5,581 nt of DNA from Candidatus Bathyarchaeota archaeon (GTDB taxonomy: Archaea > Thermoproteota > Bathyarchaeia > 40CM-2-53-6 > RBG-13-38-9): positions 1-5,581 of the forward strand of contig JAGTQO010000089.1 of NCBI GenBank assembly GCA_018396565.1, read 5' to 3'. Under the pieces are notes generated by a model. That model made no database searches. It saw nothing but the letters and a program-made list of their open reading frames with translations, and was not told the DNA's origin. The translations under genes and the position numbers were made by a program. Of this stretch, positions 1-4,619 are shown one piece after another (position 1 is the stretch's first letter; each line of letters begins with the position of its first letter).

Positions 1-30
1 CCCAACCCCGACCTGAACAAGAAAGGATAA
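1..30 (+). CDS. possible C-terminal tail of an upstream gene (partial)
   Basis: Reading from base 1 gives nine codons (PNPDLNKKG) followed by TAA at 28-30. A charged tail like this could be the end of a protein that starts left of the window, but nine codons are too few to separate a real tail from chance. No family can be assigned. Confidence 0.2.
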   Translation, partial: PNPDLNKKG

Positions 31-84
31 GATTTACGTAGATTGCGAAGCATAAGGATGAAAATATGATCTGATGGCGAAAAG

Positions 85-93
85 TCTTAATAA
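85..93 (+). promoter_or_regulatory. TATA-like promoter of the tRNA gene
   Basis: The AT-rich stretch tcttaataa sits about 27 bases before the first base of the mature tRNA, the normal spacing for an archaeal TATA box. The purine-rich bases gaaaag just upstream could serve as the TFB recognition element. The assignment rests on position and composition only. Confidence 0.45.
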
Positions 94-141
94 GCGAGAG
101 GATTGTTCAGAAATAGTCGGGCCGGTAGCTCAGCTTGGTTA

Positions 142-161
142 GGTTGAAAAGCAACATCAAG
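142..161 (+). other. tRNA intron in the D-loop (between positions 21 and 22)
   Basis: This 20-base insertion folds with its flanks into a textbook bulge-helix-bulge. The outer helix is GCT (133-135) with AGC (163-165). The four-pair central helix is TGGT (136-139) with ATCA (156-159), including one G-U pair. The two 3-base bulges are TAG (140-142) and AGG (160-162). The inner helix is GTTG (143-146) with CAAC (152-155), closed by an AAAAG loop. Cutting after the second base of each bulge, as the archaeal splicing endonuclease does, removes exactly 142-161 and restores a normal D-arm (GCTC, AGCTTGGTTA, GAGC). Introns at non-canonical sites are known mainly from Thermoproteales and relatives. 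Confidence 0.88.
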
Positions 162-177
162 GAGCACACGGCTGATA

Positions 178-193
178 AGTATACCTCTGGGAG
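178..193 (+). other. 16-base anticodon-loop insertion, probable tRNA intron (37/38)
   Basis: Sixteen bases must be removed between the two anticodon-stem strands to leave a 7-base loop. Because bases 178 and 194 are both A, the intron can be drawn as 178-193 (canonical 37/38 site) or 179-194. Unlike the D-loop intron, I could not draw a good BHB here: central pairs are few and the intron has only a weak internal stem (CTC 185-187 with GAG 191-193 over a 3-base loop). It may use a relaxed motif or fold only after the first intron has been removed. Existence of the insertion is clear; its exact ends are not. Confidence 0.7.
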
Positions 194-297
194 ACCGTGG
201 GGTCATGGGTTCAAATCCCACCCGGCCCACCAAGTTATTTGAGTGAATACTGCTATCTTTAAGTGTTTGTAACCCACTTTTCTCACTTGATTAAAGG

Positions 298-1317
298 TTG
301 AAGGCTAGTTACGCTCATCTCCTTCGAGATGAGGATGCCAAGAGATGGTACGATAACCTGGCGGCTAAATCTGTCATTACAGCCACTGTAATGAAACCTA
401 TATCAGAACTCTGAGACTTTACTGCGAGTTGAACAACACTACCCAAAGGATATACTCAAGGTCGCTAAAACCAAGGCCTTCAGAGATGGATTCACTGATT
501 TCGTTCGAAGTCTTGAGAGGCGTGGTAAAGCAGGCTCCTACATAGCTAGTTCAAGAAGGTTCTCTCTTCATGGCTATCCTACAACGGCTTGAATGTCAAG
601 CTTAAGGTGAACATAGCTGGCGAGTATGATACACCTACCATAACCGATGAGGGGGTTCCGAGTAAAGAGTAACTTGATAGTTAGGATGGCACCTCCAAGG
701 GGCAGGATTTCGATTGCACTAATGGCTTTCTCAGGATTGAGGCCTAAAAGCCTAGGGAACTATCTTGGCACTGATGGGGTAAAGCTCGGAGACTTCGCTG
801 AGGCTGAGATAAGCGATAGTGGACTAGAATTCGCAAAGATGCCGACGATGCTCATAGTGAGGAGAGGCTTGAGCAAAGTCAAGAACCAGTACTTCACCTT
901 TGTCCCCGAGCAGGGAATAACCTACGTCAAGGAATATCTCGAAGAAAGGGTTAAACTTGGGGAAAAGCTCAGCAGAGATTCTCCACTTTAGGCTTTGACC
1001 CCCGCGGGGTTAAGAAGAACAAGTTTCTCAGAACCACTCTAGTGACTAGAGATATCAAGGAGGCTATTTTGAAGGCTGGCTTCAGCTGGAGACCTTATGT
1101 GCTCAGGGCCTACTTCGACACGAACATGATAATAGCGGTATCTAAGGGCAAGATCAGCCATTTATACTTGCAGTTTATGATGGGACACAAAGGCGATATA
1201 GAAGCTATGTATTCTACGAATAAAGGCGTCTTACCACCAGATTCTCACGACAATCAAGACAAGGCCAAGAGCGTTCCTGAGAGCTGGTATGAGAACAACG
1301 ATTATAATCGGTATTAA
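298..1317 (+). pseudogene. archaeal tyrosine recombinase (element integrase), multiply frameshifted
   Basis: Translating across frames recovers nearly the whole of an archaeal integrase of about 340 codons, split by at least five frameshifts. The pieces are roughly 298-400 (SYAHLLRDEDAKRWYDNLA), 400-442 (YIRTLRLYCELNN), 443-567 (core-binding part, ending RGKAGSYIASSRR), 568-669 (SWLSYNGLNVKLKVNIAG, then TAA at 670), 671-988, and 988 to the end. Catalytic features survive: the first arginine in SGLRP (codon 740-742), the second in VLRAYFDT (1105-1107), histidine in MMGHKGD (1186-1188) and the nucleophile tyrosine in EAMYST (1210-1212). A probable in-frame TTG start is at 298. The gene begins just after the tRNA-Ile 3' end and points away from it, as in unsplit integrases of archaeal integrated elements. 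The shift near 987-990 looks like loss of one T. The last 25 or so codons past NKGVLPPD no longer match the family well. The protein is almost certainly not made. Confidence 0.9.
314..333 (+). repeat. perfect 8-bp hairpin inside the integrase pseudogene
   Basis: CTCATCTC (314-321) and GAGATGAG (326-333) are perfect inverted copies around a 4-base loop, CTTC. The stretch also encodes the HLLRDED part of the integrase, so the pairing may simply follow from the codons. It lies 80 bases after the tRNA, and no T-run follows that would make it a terminator. Confidence 0.5.
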
Positions 1318-1318
1318 A

Positions 1319-1546
1319 ATGGCGAGGACAAGGATAATCTCCCAAGGCCCAATGAAGGCCAACTTTCTTATTCTCGTTAGTGTGGTTTTGCAAACTCTAG
1401 AGCCAAAATCGATTTTTCTAGAAAGCACAGCTGGAATGCTTGTATTTATAGGCCTGGCTGCTACAATCTTTAGAATACTTATGCATATAATGGAATGGTT
1501 ATTTGGTTTTAAATTAGGAGAGTCGAACGAACGTATTCAATCTTAA
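1319..1546 (+). CDS. small putative membrane protein
   Basis: An open frame of 75 codons from ATG 1319, or 64 from ATG 1352 (MKANFLILVS). Two hydrophobic stretches are seen, about residues 15-27 and 38-58 in the longer form, followed by a short polar tail (KLGESNERIQS). The charge and hydrophobicity pattern suits a two-helix membrane protein. A TATA-like attataat lies at 1301-1308; its spacing fits the later ATG better than the first. No family is recognised. The start overlaps the decayed end of the integrase by position only, so it could be an accidental frame in decaying sequence. It is kept because the hydrophobic segments are coherent and the frame stays open. Confidence 0.4.
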   Translation: MARTRIISQGPMKANFLILVSVVLQTLEPKSIFLESTAGMLVFIGLAATIFRILMHIMEWLFGFKLGESNERIQS

Positions 1547-1599
1547 ACTACTCCTAATCTTTTCAACCACTTTGCTTCATGAGATAGATTCACCATTAG

Positions 1600-1609
1600 C
1601 TTTAAATAG
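1600..1609 (+). promoter_or_regulatory. TATA box of the DUF3368/UPF0175 operon
   Basis: The sequence ctttaaatag lies about 35 bases upstream of ATG 1640. Transcription starting 25 or so bases downstream would begin near 1628-1632 and leave a leader of about ten bases, typical of archaea. Confidence 0.6.
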
Positions 1610-1639
1610 TTCAGTAGTGGTATTATTACAAGTGACTAC

Positions 1640-2143
1640 ATGAGAATTGTGATGAACGCCTCAACAACCATACTCTTGGCCAAGACAAACCTGCTCCGAC
1701 TCGTGGACGAGCAGTTTGATGAAGTGTTGATATCAAAGAAGGTTTTCAAAGAGGCTGTTGATGACGTGCGACAGTTGGGCTTTGATGACGTGATAATAAC
1801 TGAGAAGGAGATCAAGGAAGGTAGGATCAAGGTCAGGGAAGTGGGTGACAGGGACATTGTCAGAAAACTCATGCAAGATTTCGCCATGAGGGAGGGTGAG
1901 GCAGAGACTTTGGTGTTAGCAATAGAATCAAGAGCAGATCTAGTCGCAACGGACGATCACCAATGCATGAAAGCAGGGATGACCTTGGATTTGCCCCTCA
2001 CCCAAGCGATAGCATTAGTCGTTGCTCTCTTCGAAGCTGGGAAGATAACAAAGGAAAAAGTGTTGGAGGCTATAGAAAGATTGAAGGAGTATGGTTGGTA
2101 TGCTGACTGGATAATTGAGAATGCTAGAAATAGGATAAGGTGA
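1640..2143 (+). CDS. PIN-domain toxin, DUF3368 type (VapC-like RNase)
   Basis: A 167-residue protein with the layout of DUF3368 PIN-superfamily proteins. It has an opening strand with NASTTILLAK (N6, S8), then E38 in the KKVFKEAV helix, GEAETLVLA with E87/E89, and the strand-plus-acid motif ADLVATDDH with D105/D106. PIN toxins use such clustered acids to hold Mg2+ or Mn2+ and cut RNA in the cytoplasm. As in other DUF3368 members, the first acidic residue of classical VapC is replaced by Asn. The C-terminal helices (about 120-167) are longer than in a minimal VapC. ATG 1640 is chosen for its fit to the TATA box at 1600-1609; ATG 1652 is an alternative. The next gene starts 4 bases after the stop, so the two are cotranscribed. 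The toxin comes first, the reverse of the usual antitoxin-first order. The RNA target cannot be read from sequence. Confidence 0.85.
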   Translation: MRIVMNASTTILLAKTNLLRLVDEQFDEVLISKKVFKEAVDDVRQLGFDDVIITEKEIKEGRIKVREVGDRDIVRKLMQDFAMREGEAETLVLAIESRADLVATDDHQCMKAGMTLDLPLTQAIALVVALFEAGKITKEKVLEAIERLKEYGWYADWIIENARNRIR

Positions 2144-2145
2144 TG
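2138..2145 (+). promoter_or_regulatory. strong ribosome binding site for the UPF0175 antitoxin
   Basis: AGGTGATG overlaps the toxin stop codon and ends two bases before ATG 2148. It is a near-full complement of the archaeal 16S 3' tail. It would give the second gene its own efficient initiation, sensible when the antitoxin must exceed the toxin although encoded after it. Confidence 0.7.
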
Positions 2146-2147
2146 TT

Positions 2148-2468
2148 ATGCCAGAAGAAGTTGTTTCGGTCAGGCTTGAAGAAGAAGTTTTGAAGTATGC
2201 TCAGCAGAGAGCAAAGGAAGAGAAGATTCCGAAATCTGCTGTGATAAGGAAGCTGTTAGCATTAGGAATAGAGTATGAGAGACTGAAGAGGGGTATAGAG
2301 CTGTATAGGGACAGGAAAGTATCCCTAGGAAAGGCCGCGGAGATAGCTGGAATACCAATAACACAGATGATGGATTGGCTCGTCAGGTTTGGGGTGAAAT
2401 CCAACATAACCTTAGAAGACTACAGAGCCGGCTTAGAGTACGCCAGGAAGGCGCTAAAACAAGGCTAG
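2148..2468 (+). CDS. antitoxin with RHH-like N-terminus and UPF0175 domain
   Basis: A 106-residue protein. Residues 4-48 (VVSVRLEEEVLKYAQQRAKEE, then KIPKSAVIRKLLALGIE) have the strand-helix-helix pattern of a ribbon-helix-helix DNA-binding domain. Residues 50-106 match the UPF0175 pattern, with IELYRDRKVSLGKAAEIAG followed by IPITQMMDWLVRFGV and an acidic LEDYRAGLEYARKAL tail; the GKAAEIAGI part is a helix-turn-helix. UPF0175 proteins are known partners of DUF3368 PIN toxins, so this is most likely the antitoxin that binds the toxin encoded just upstream and represses the shared promoter. A strong Shine-Dalgarno sequence fixes the ATG at 2148. The gene is intact. Its stop TAG lies in a CTAG that is also the minus-strand stop of the ATPase-tail remnant at 2465-2506. 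Confidence 0.85.
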   Translation: MPEEVVSVRLEEEVLKYAQQRAKEEKIPKSAVIRKLLALGIEYERLKRGIELYRDRKVSLGKAAEIAGIPITQMMDWLVRFGVKSNITLEDYRAGLEYARKALKQG

Positions 2469-2506
2469 CCTACGGCAAGCTTTCTATGCCTTATGAAAAA
2501 TGGATC
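2465..2506 (-). pseudogene. relic of the 3' end of a HerA/DUF87-type ATPase gene
   Basis: On the minus strand, bases 2506-2480 encode DPFFIRHRK, then LAVG and TAG (2467-2465). The same nine residues end the ATPase remnant at 3232-3681, and the DNA of the two tails (2480-2507 and 3241-3268) agrees at 26 of 28 bases. Upstream in frame the similarity stops at once, about 17 bases before the stop codon of the winged-helix gene at 2523. The simplest reading is that a second ATPase gene once lay here and was deleted down to its last codons. Confidence 0.6.
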
Positions 2507-2507
2507 A
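2480..2507. repeat. 28-base direct repeat, left copy
   Basis: The right copy is 3241-3268, in the same orientation. Both begin CTTTCTATGCCT and end TGGATCA, and two internal substitutions separate them (T/G and A/G). Similarity is lost on both sides. The two copies bracket about 730 bases holding the regulator pair. Confidence 0.85.
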
Positions 2508-2522
2508 CGACACAGTATATAG

Positions 2523-2864
2523 CTATCTTGCTGGTATTGGTTTCCTCATCTTTTCTTCTTCCCGTTCAGCTATCTTGAGTGAGAGCTTTGTTTCGTATTC
2601 TATAATCATCTTAACCATCGGGTTTTCCAGGTTGACCTTATACAGTGTTGCTCTTCCGATTTTCCTTGATGCAATAACTAAACCGAGCTCCTCCAAATCT
2701 TTGAAGTATTTGTAGAATGTGAGTTTGCTCATTCCCAAGGCTTCCATGATCTCCTTTTTTGTAAAGTCGTTCAACTTGTAGTCTAACAAGTAGTCAAGAA
2801 TTCTGAGCTTAGGTGAGCTGCCTAAAGCCCTGACCAAAAGCGAATCGTAACCCTTCATACTCAT
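2523..2864 (-). CDS. winged helix-turn-helix transcriptional regulator
   Basis: A protein of 113 residues from ATG 2864; a TTG at 2870 would add two. The first half is a winged-helix domain: helix 1 LGSSPKLRILDYLLDY, helix-turn-helix TKKEIMEALGMSKLTFYKYFKDLEELG, and a wing strand pair VIASRKIGRATLYKVN. The second half, NPMVKMIIEYETKLSLKIAEREEEK, is a long amphipathic helix likely used for dimerisation. Such small regulators are frequent in archaeal plasmids and viruses. The TATA-like element centred near 2890 would start transcription close to 2864, so the mRNA is probably leaderless and the ATG at 2864 is preferred. The gene is divergent from the one at 2927 and shares its promoter region, so it may control both. 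Its stop is followed by the ATPase-tail relic. The ligand and operator are unknown. Confidence 0.82.
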   Translation of the reverse strand: MSMKGYDSLLVRALGSSPKLRILDYLLDYKLNDFTKKEIMEALGMSKLTFYKYFKDLEELGLVIASRKIGRATLYKVNLENPMVKMIIEYETKLSLKIAEREEEKMRKPIPAR

Positions 2865-2885
2865 CAGCAAGTTATAGTTTAAAGT

Positions 2886-2897
2886 ATTTATAATTAA
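2886..2897. promoter_or_regulatory. shared AT-rich promoter element of the divergent regulator pair
   Basis: The sequence atttataattaa can be read as a TATA box in both directions. It lies about 25 bases from ATG 2864 on the minus strand and about 35 bases from ATG 2927 on the plus strand. The 62 bases between the two start codons hold no other equally good candidate for either gene, so one element, or two overlapping ones, may drive both. Confidence 0.5.
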
Positions 2898-2926
2898 CCT
2901 TCTAAAGGTATTATTAGTGTACCCAA

Positions 2927-3202
2927 ATGAGGCGGGATTATAGCGATTCTGAACTCAGAGCCTTGATCCTAGACTGGCTGGAGACGCATGGAACATGGGG
3001 TGCTCGCTATTTTCCACTCGATACCCTTGTTAACAAGCTCTCTCATGTGGTTAAGAACTACGGGGAGAGGATAGGGAAATTCGTTGACGAACTGCAAAAA
3101 GATGGCTACATATTACCACATAAAGGGGGAGATACCATGTCACTGAACCCTGCAAGAAGTAGAGAGATAGCGGAGTACATAAGAAGGGTCATGAAACTTT
3201 AG
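2927..3202 (+). CDS. small winged-helix-like protein, divergent partner of the regulator
   Basis: A 91-residue protein. Helical segments DSELRALILDWLETHG, FPLDTLVNKLSHVVKNYGERIGKFVDELQKDG and a short strand pair YILPHKGGDTMSLN follow each other as in a winged-helix fold, and the C-terminus ARSREIAEYIRRVMKL is a basic helix. This suggests DNA binding or protein-protein contact, but no named family is recognised. It starts 62 bases from the divergent winged-helix gene and converges on the ATPase remnant 29 bases after its stop. The placement between a regulator and an ATPase suggests it belonged to the same functional set. The frame is intact and the protein highly charged and soluble. Confidence 0.7.
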   Translation: MRRDYSDSELRALILDWLETHGTWGARYFPLDTLVNKLSHVVKNYGERIGKFVDELQKDGYILPHKGGDTMSLNPARSREIAEYIRRVMKL

Positions 3203-3231
3203 AACCATTGTAGTAATGCTGATGAACAAAC

Positions 3232-3681
3232 TCATCCGATCTTTCTATGCCTGATGAAGAATGGATCAGAATACCAATAAGGGGAGAAAATGAAGGAGAA
3301 AACTTTGGGAAGCCTAGTTATCAGCCTTGAGCTTGGATGCAGGGTAACATAAACCTTTGAATCTCTGTTTCGCTCATAACACCTAGCATAAAGTTCCGAG
3401 GTTCCTAGCCTCTGAGGGATGCTCGTAGAGTACTGAGTTATCAGGATAAAGCCTACCCCTCTCTTCCCCAATTCATTCAAGCATCTAATCAAATTCTTAG
3501 CTTTCAACAGCCTAAGCTCGTTCACCTCCATCAATGTCGATGCTTCCGAATATATCTCTTCAACCTCATTCGTTATGTCCGCTGTTCCATGCGTATAAAC
3601 AACTTTCAACAAACCATGTTGGCCTACTCTATTGGCTACGGTTCCATGCGGATCGAAGACTACCACCTTAATGCCATTAGT
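3232..3681 (-). pseudogene. HerA/DUF87-type ATPase, C-terminal remnant
   Basis: The open frame runs 3681-3232, with a possible GTG at 3666, and gives about 145-150 residues against roughly 500 for a full HerA/DUF87-family ATPase. It opens at the strand KVVVFDPHGTVANRVG, which in this family follows the P-loop by some 20-30 residues. The P-loop itself is missing, and an in-frame TAA precedes the remnant. SEASTLMEVNEL corresponds to the Walker B region (normally a hydrophobic strand plus DEA), but the aspartate is Ser and the strand is lost. GKRGVGFILITQYSTSIPQ is the well-conserved sensor strand with Gln. The tail reads LITRLPKVFSFIFSPYWYS then DPFFIRHRK. The short distance between DPHG and SEAS points to an internal deletion as well. 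In archaeal elements such ATPases pump or process DNA. This copy cannot bind ATP. It converges with the plus-strand gene ending at 3202. Confidence 0.75.
3241..3268. repeat. 28-base direct repeat, right copy
   Basis: Matches 2480-2507 at 26 of 28 positions in the same orientation. On the minus strand it is the final coding part (DPFFIRHRK) of the ATPase remnant. Confidence 0.85.
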
Positions 3682-3871
3682 TTACAAGTAAGCCTAGTGG
3701 CTTGAACAGATGAAAAATTTGAGATGATGTGCTTGGGCGATAAAAATAATGGAAAAAATATTCGAATAGAAGACGCCTAGAGAAAGAAATGTTAGCTTCC
3801 TTAGGGTAGAGAGTCTTCGTGGAAGCAGTGGTTTTAGATATTCTCGAAAGTCGAAATGAAAGGGTCTTAAA
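3682..3871. other. intergenic stretch without a recognisable gene
   Basis: About 190 AT-rich bases with stops in all frames. It lies where the N-terminal half of the ATPase gene should be, but I see no P-loop or other trace of it on the minus strand. A sequence gagatgatgtg near 3722 only weakly resembles a C/D-RNA C box, and no matching D box follows at a sensible distance. Confidence 0.4.
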
Positions 3872-3893
3872 GTTTAAATATATGTTTAAACAT
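3872..3893 (+). promoter_or_regulatory. palindromic operator over the vapBC TATA box
   Basis: GTTTAAA (3872-3878) and TTTAAAC (3885-3891) are inverted copies 6 bases apart, and ATGTTTAAACAT (3882-3893) is a perfect 12-bp palindrome inside the same stretch. The left arm TTTAAATATA is also the best TATA box, about 26 bases before ATG 3904, so transcription would start at or next to the start codon (leaderless mRNA). A symmetric site over a TATA box is what a VapBC complex needs to repress its own operon. Confidence 0.65.
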
Positions 3894-3903
3894 AAACGGG
3901 ATC

Positions 3904-4155
3904 ATGGGATTTAAAACCTTAACGATAAAAGAAGAGGTCTACAATGAACTCTTAAAAATCAAGAGAGACAACGAGAGTTTCAGCGAACTATTCGAGAGAA
4001 TGGTTAAAAGAGAAAAATCCGATATCCTAAAATTTGCTGGAGCGTGGAGCTGGATGTCTGACAGCGAACTTGAAAAAATCGTAACGGGGATAAGAAGGCT
4101 CAGGGAATCTGCCGATAAAAGTTTTGAAGAAAGAATGAAAAGGATATTCAAATGA
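3904..4155 (+). CDS. vapB: VapB-type antitoxin
   Basis: An 83-residue protein with the look of the archaeal VapB family (VAPB_antitox, formerly DUF217). A short N-terminal strand MGFKTLTIKEEVYNELLKIK is followed by SFSELFERMVKREKS, together a ribbon-helix-helix or related DNA-binding module. A C-terminal amphipathic part, FAGAWSWMSDSELEKI and onwards, would wrap around the toxin. The KFAGAW motif is typical of the group. Its stop overlaps the VapC start by four bases (ATGA at 4152-4155), giving translational coupling. The palindrome at 3872-3893 is the likely operator. It is intact and its partner is unambiguous. Confidence 0.88.
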   Translation: MGFKTLTIKEEVYNELLKIKRDNESFSELFERMVKREKSDILKFAGAWSWMSDSELEKIVTGIRRLRESADKSFEERMKRIFK

Positions 4156-4547
4156 AAGTCCTAGACTCAGATATTTTGATCGCCCTACTAAGAAACGATA
4201 GAGCTTCTATTGAAAAACTGAGAGAGCTCAGTGAATCCAGAGACATTATCACAACAACTATTTTCAATGGACAAGAAATCTTATTCGGAGCCCTAATGAC
4301 GGATGAGGTGGATAGGAGCTTAAAACCAGCAAAGGAACTTGCGGATTCTCTCGAGATACTATGTTATGAGAAAGAAGACATGATGCAAACAATAAAAATT
4401 CTTGCTTTCCTAGAAAAAAGAGGTTCACATATTAGTCTTATAGATGAGATGATAGCGGGAATCTGCCTAAACCGTAGAGCCACAATAGTAACACGCAACG
4501 TAAAACATTTCTCTAGGATACCAGGATTAAAGGTTGAAGAATGGTGA
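4152..4547 (+). CDS. vapC: VapC-type PIN-domain toxin
   Basis: A 131-residue protein, the usual VapC length. The four conserved positions of the PIN active site are visible: D5 in VLDSDILI, E42 in NGQEILFGA, D98 in LIDEMIAGI, and N116 in VTRNVKHF, where VapC proteins carry Asn or Asp. These coordinate the metal ion for single-strand RNA cleavage, commonly of tRNA or rRNA in VapC toxins. The start overlaps the antitoxin stop (ATGA), with a weak AAAGG ribosome site at 4139-4143. Nothing suggests inactivation. Compared with the DUF3368 toxin at 1640 it has a different motif set and the normal antitoxin-first order, so the two systems are not duplicates. Confidence 0.92.
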   Translation: MKVLDSDILIALLRNDRASIEKLRELSESRDIITTTIFNGQEILFGALMTDEVDRSLKPAKELADSLEILCYEKEDMMQTIKILAFLEKRGSHISLIDEMIAGICLNRRATIVTRNVKHFSRIPGLKVEEW

Positions 4548-4619
4548 AGATGAATTATTGAATGGACTAACAACATTAGAGGATACGTAATTTCTTCCAA
4601 ACCATTCAGATTCGAGAAC

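Larger units (their letters stand above)
119..232 (+). tRNA. tRNA-Ile (GAU) with two insertions
   Basis: The 7-bp acceptor stem is perfect: GGGCCGG at 119-125 pairs with CCGGCCC at 222-228. Discriminator A229 and an encoded CCA (230-232) follow. The D-stem is GCTC (128-131) with GAGC (162-165). The anticodon stem is CACGG (167-171) with CCGTG (195-199). The T-loop TTCAAAT is at 210-216 inside ATGGG/CCCAC, which has an A-C mismatch at its outer pair (205/221). The loop starts CTGATAA, giving anticodon GAT (174-176). The spliced body, with its GGGCC acceptor and TTGGTTAGAGC D-arm, looks like archaeal tRNA-Ile. Two extra segments interrupt it: 142-161 in the D-loop and a 16-base piece after position 37 or 38. 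If the second insertion were cut at 176-191 the loop would read CTGAAGA (Phe-like), but the rest of the molecule argues for Ile. The 3' end is the likely attachment site of the adjacent integrase. Confidence 0.93.

Noticed and set aside
74..143. Short frame beginning ATGGCGAAAAG and running into the tRNA gene
   Set aside because: It reads through the tRNA promoter spacing and into the D-arm and stops after 22 codons; it is not a plausible gene.
998..1010. GC-rich palindrome around CCCCGCGGGG
   Set aside because: It encodes DPRGV of the integrase and has no T-run, so it is explained by codons rather than a terminator.
1231..1428. Minus-strand hydrophobic frame opposite the integrase end and the small membrane gene
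   Set aside because: It straddles the decayed integrase end on the other strand, has no promoter or ribosome site, and its hydrophobic run mirrors AT-rich codons on the plus strand.
1757..1805. Repeated TTGATGACGTG followed by CTGA, like a C/D-box guide RNA
   Set aside because: Both copies lie in frame with the toxin coding sequence (DDV codons), no D' box lies between them, and terminal pairing is absent.
1636..1887. Minus-strand Ser/Thr-rich frame opposite the DUF3368 toxin
   Set aside because: Shadow of a clear PIN-domain gene; low-complexity composition.
2170..2407. Two overlapping minus-strand frames opposite the UPF0175 antitoxin
   Set aside because: Both are antisense shadows of a recognised gene with its own ribosome site.
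2375..2715. Plus-strand frames crossing the antitoxin end and running opposite the winged-helix gene
   Set aside because: The minus-strand protein has a clear winged-helix pattern and a promoter; the plus-strand frames have neither.
3939..4151. Minus-strand Ser/Leu-rich frame opposite vapB
   Set aside because: Antisense shadow of a recognised antitoxin.
4364..4600. Minus-strand frame opposite the end of vapC
   Set aside because: It covers the active-site half of vapC on the other strand and resembles no protein family.
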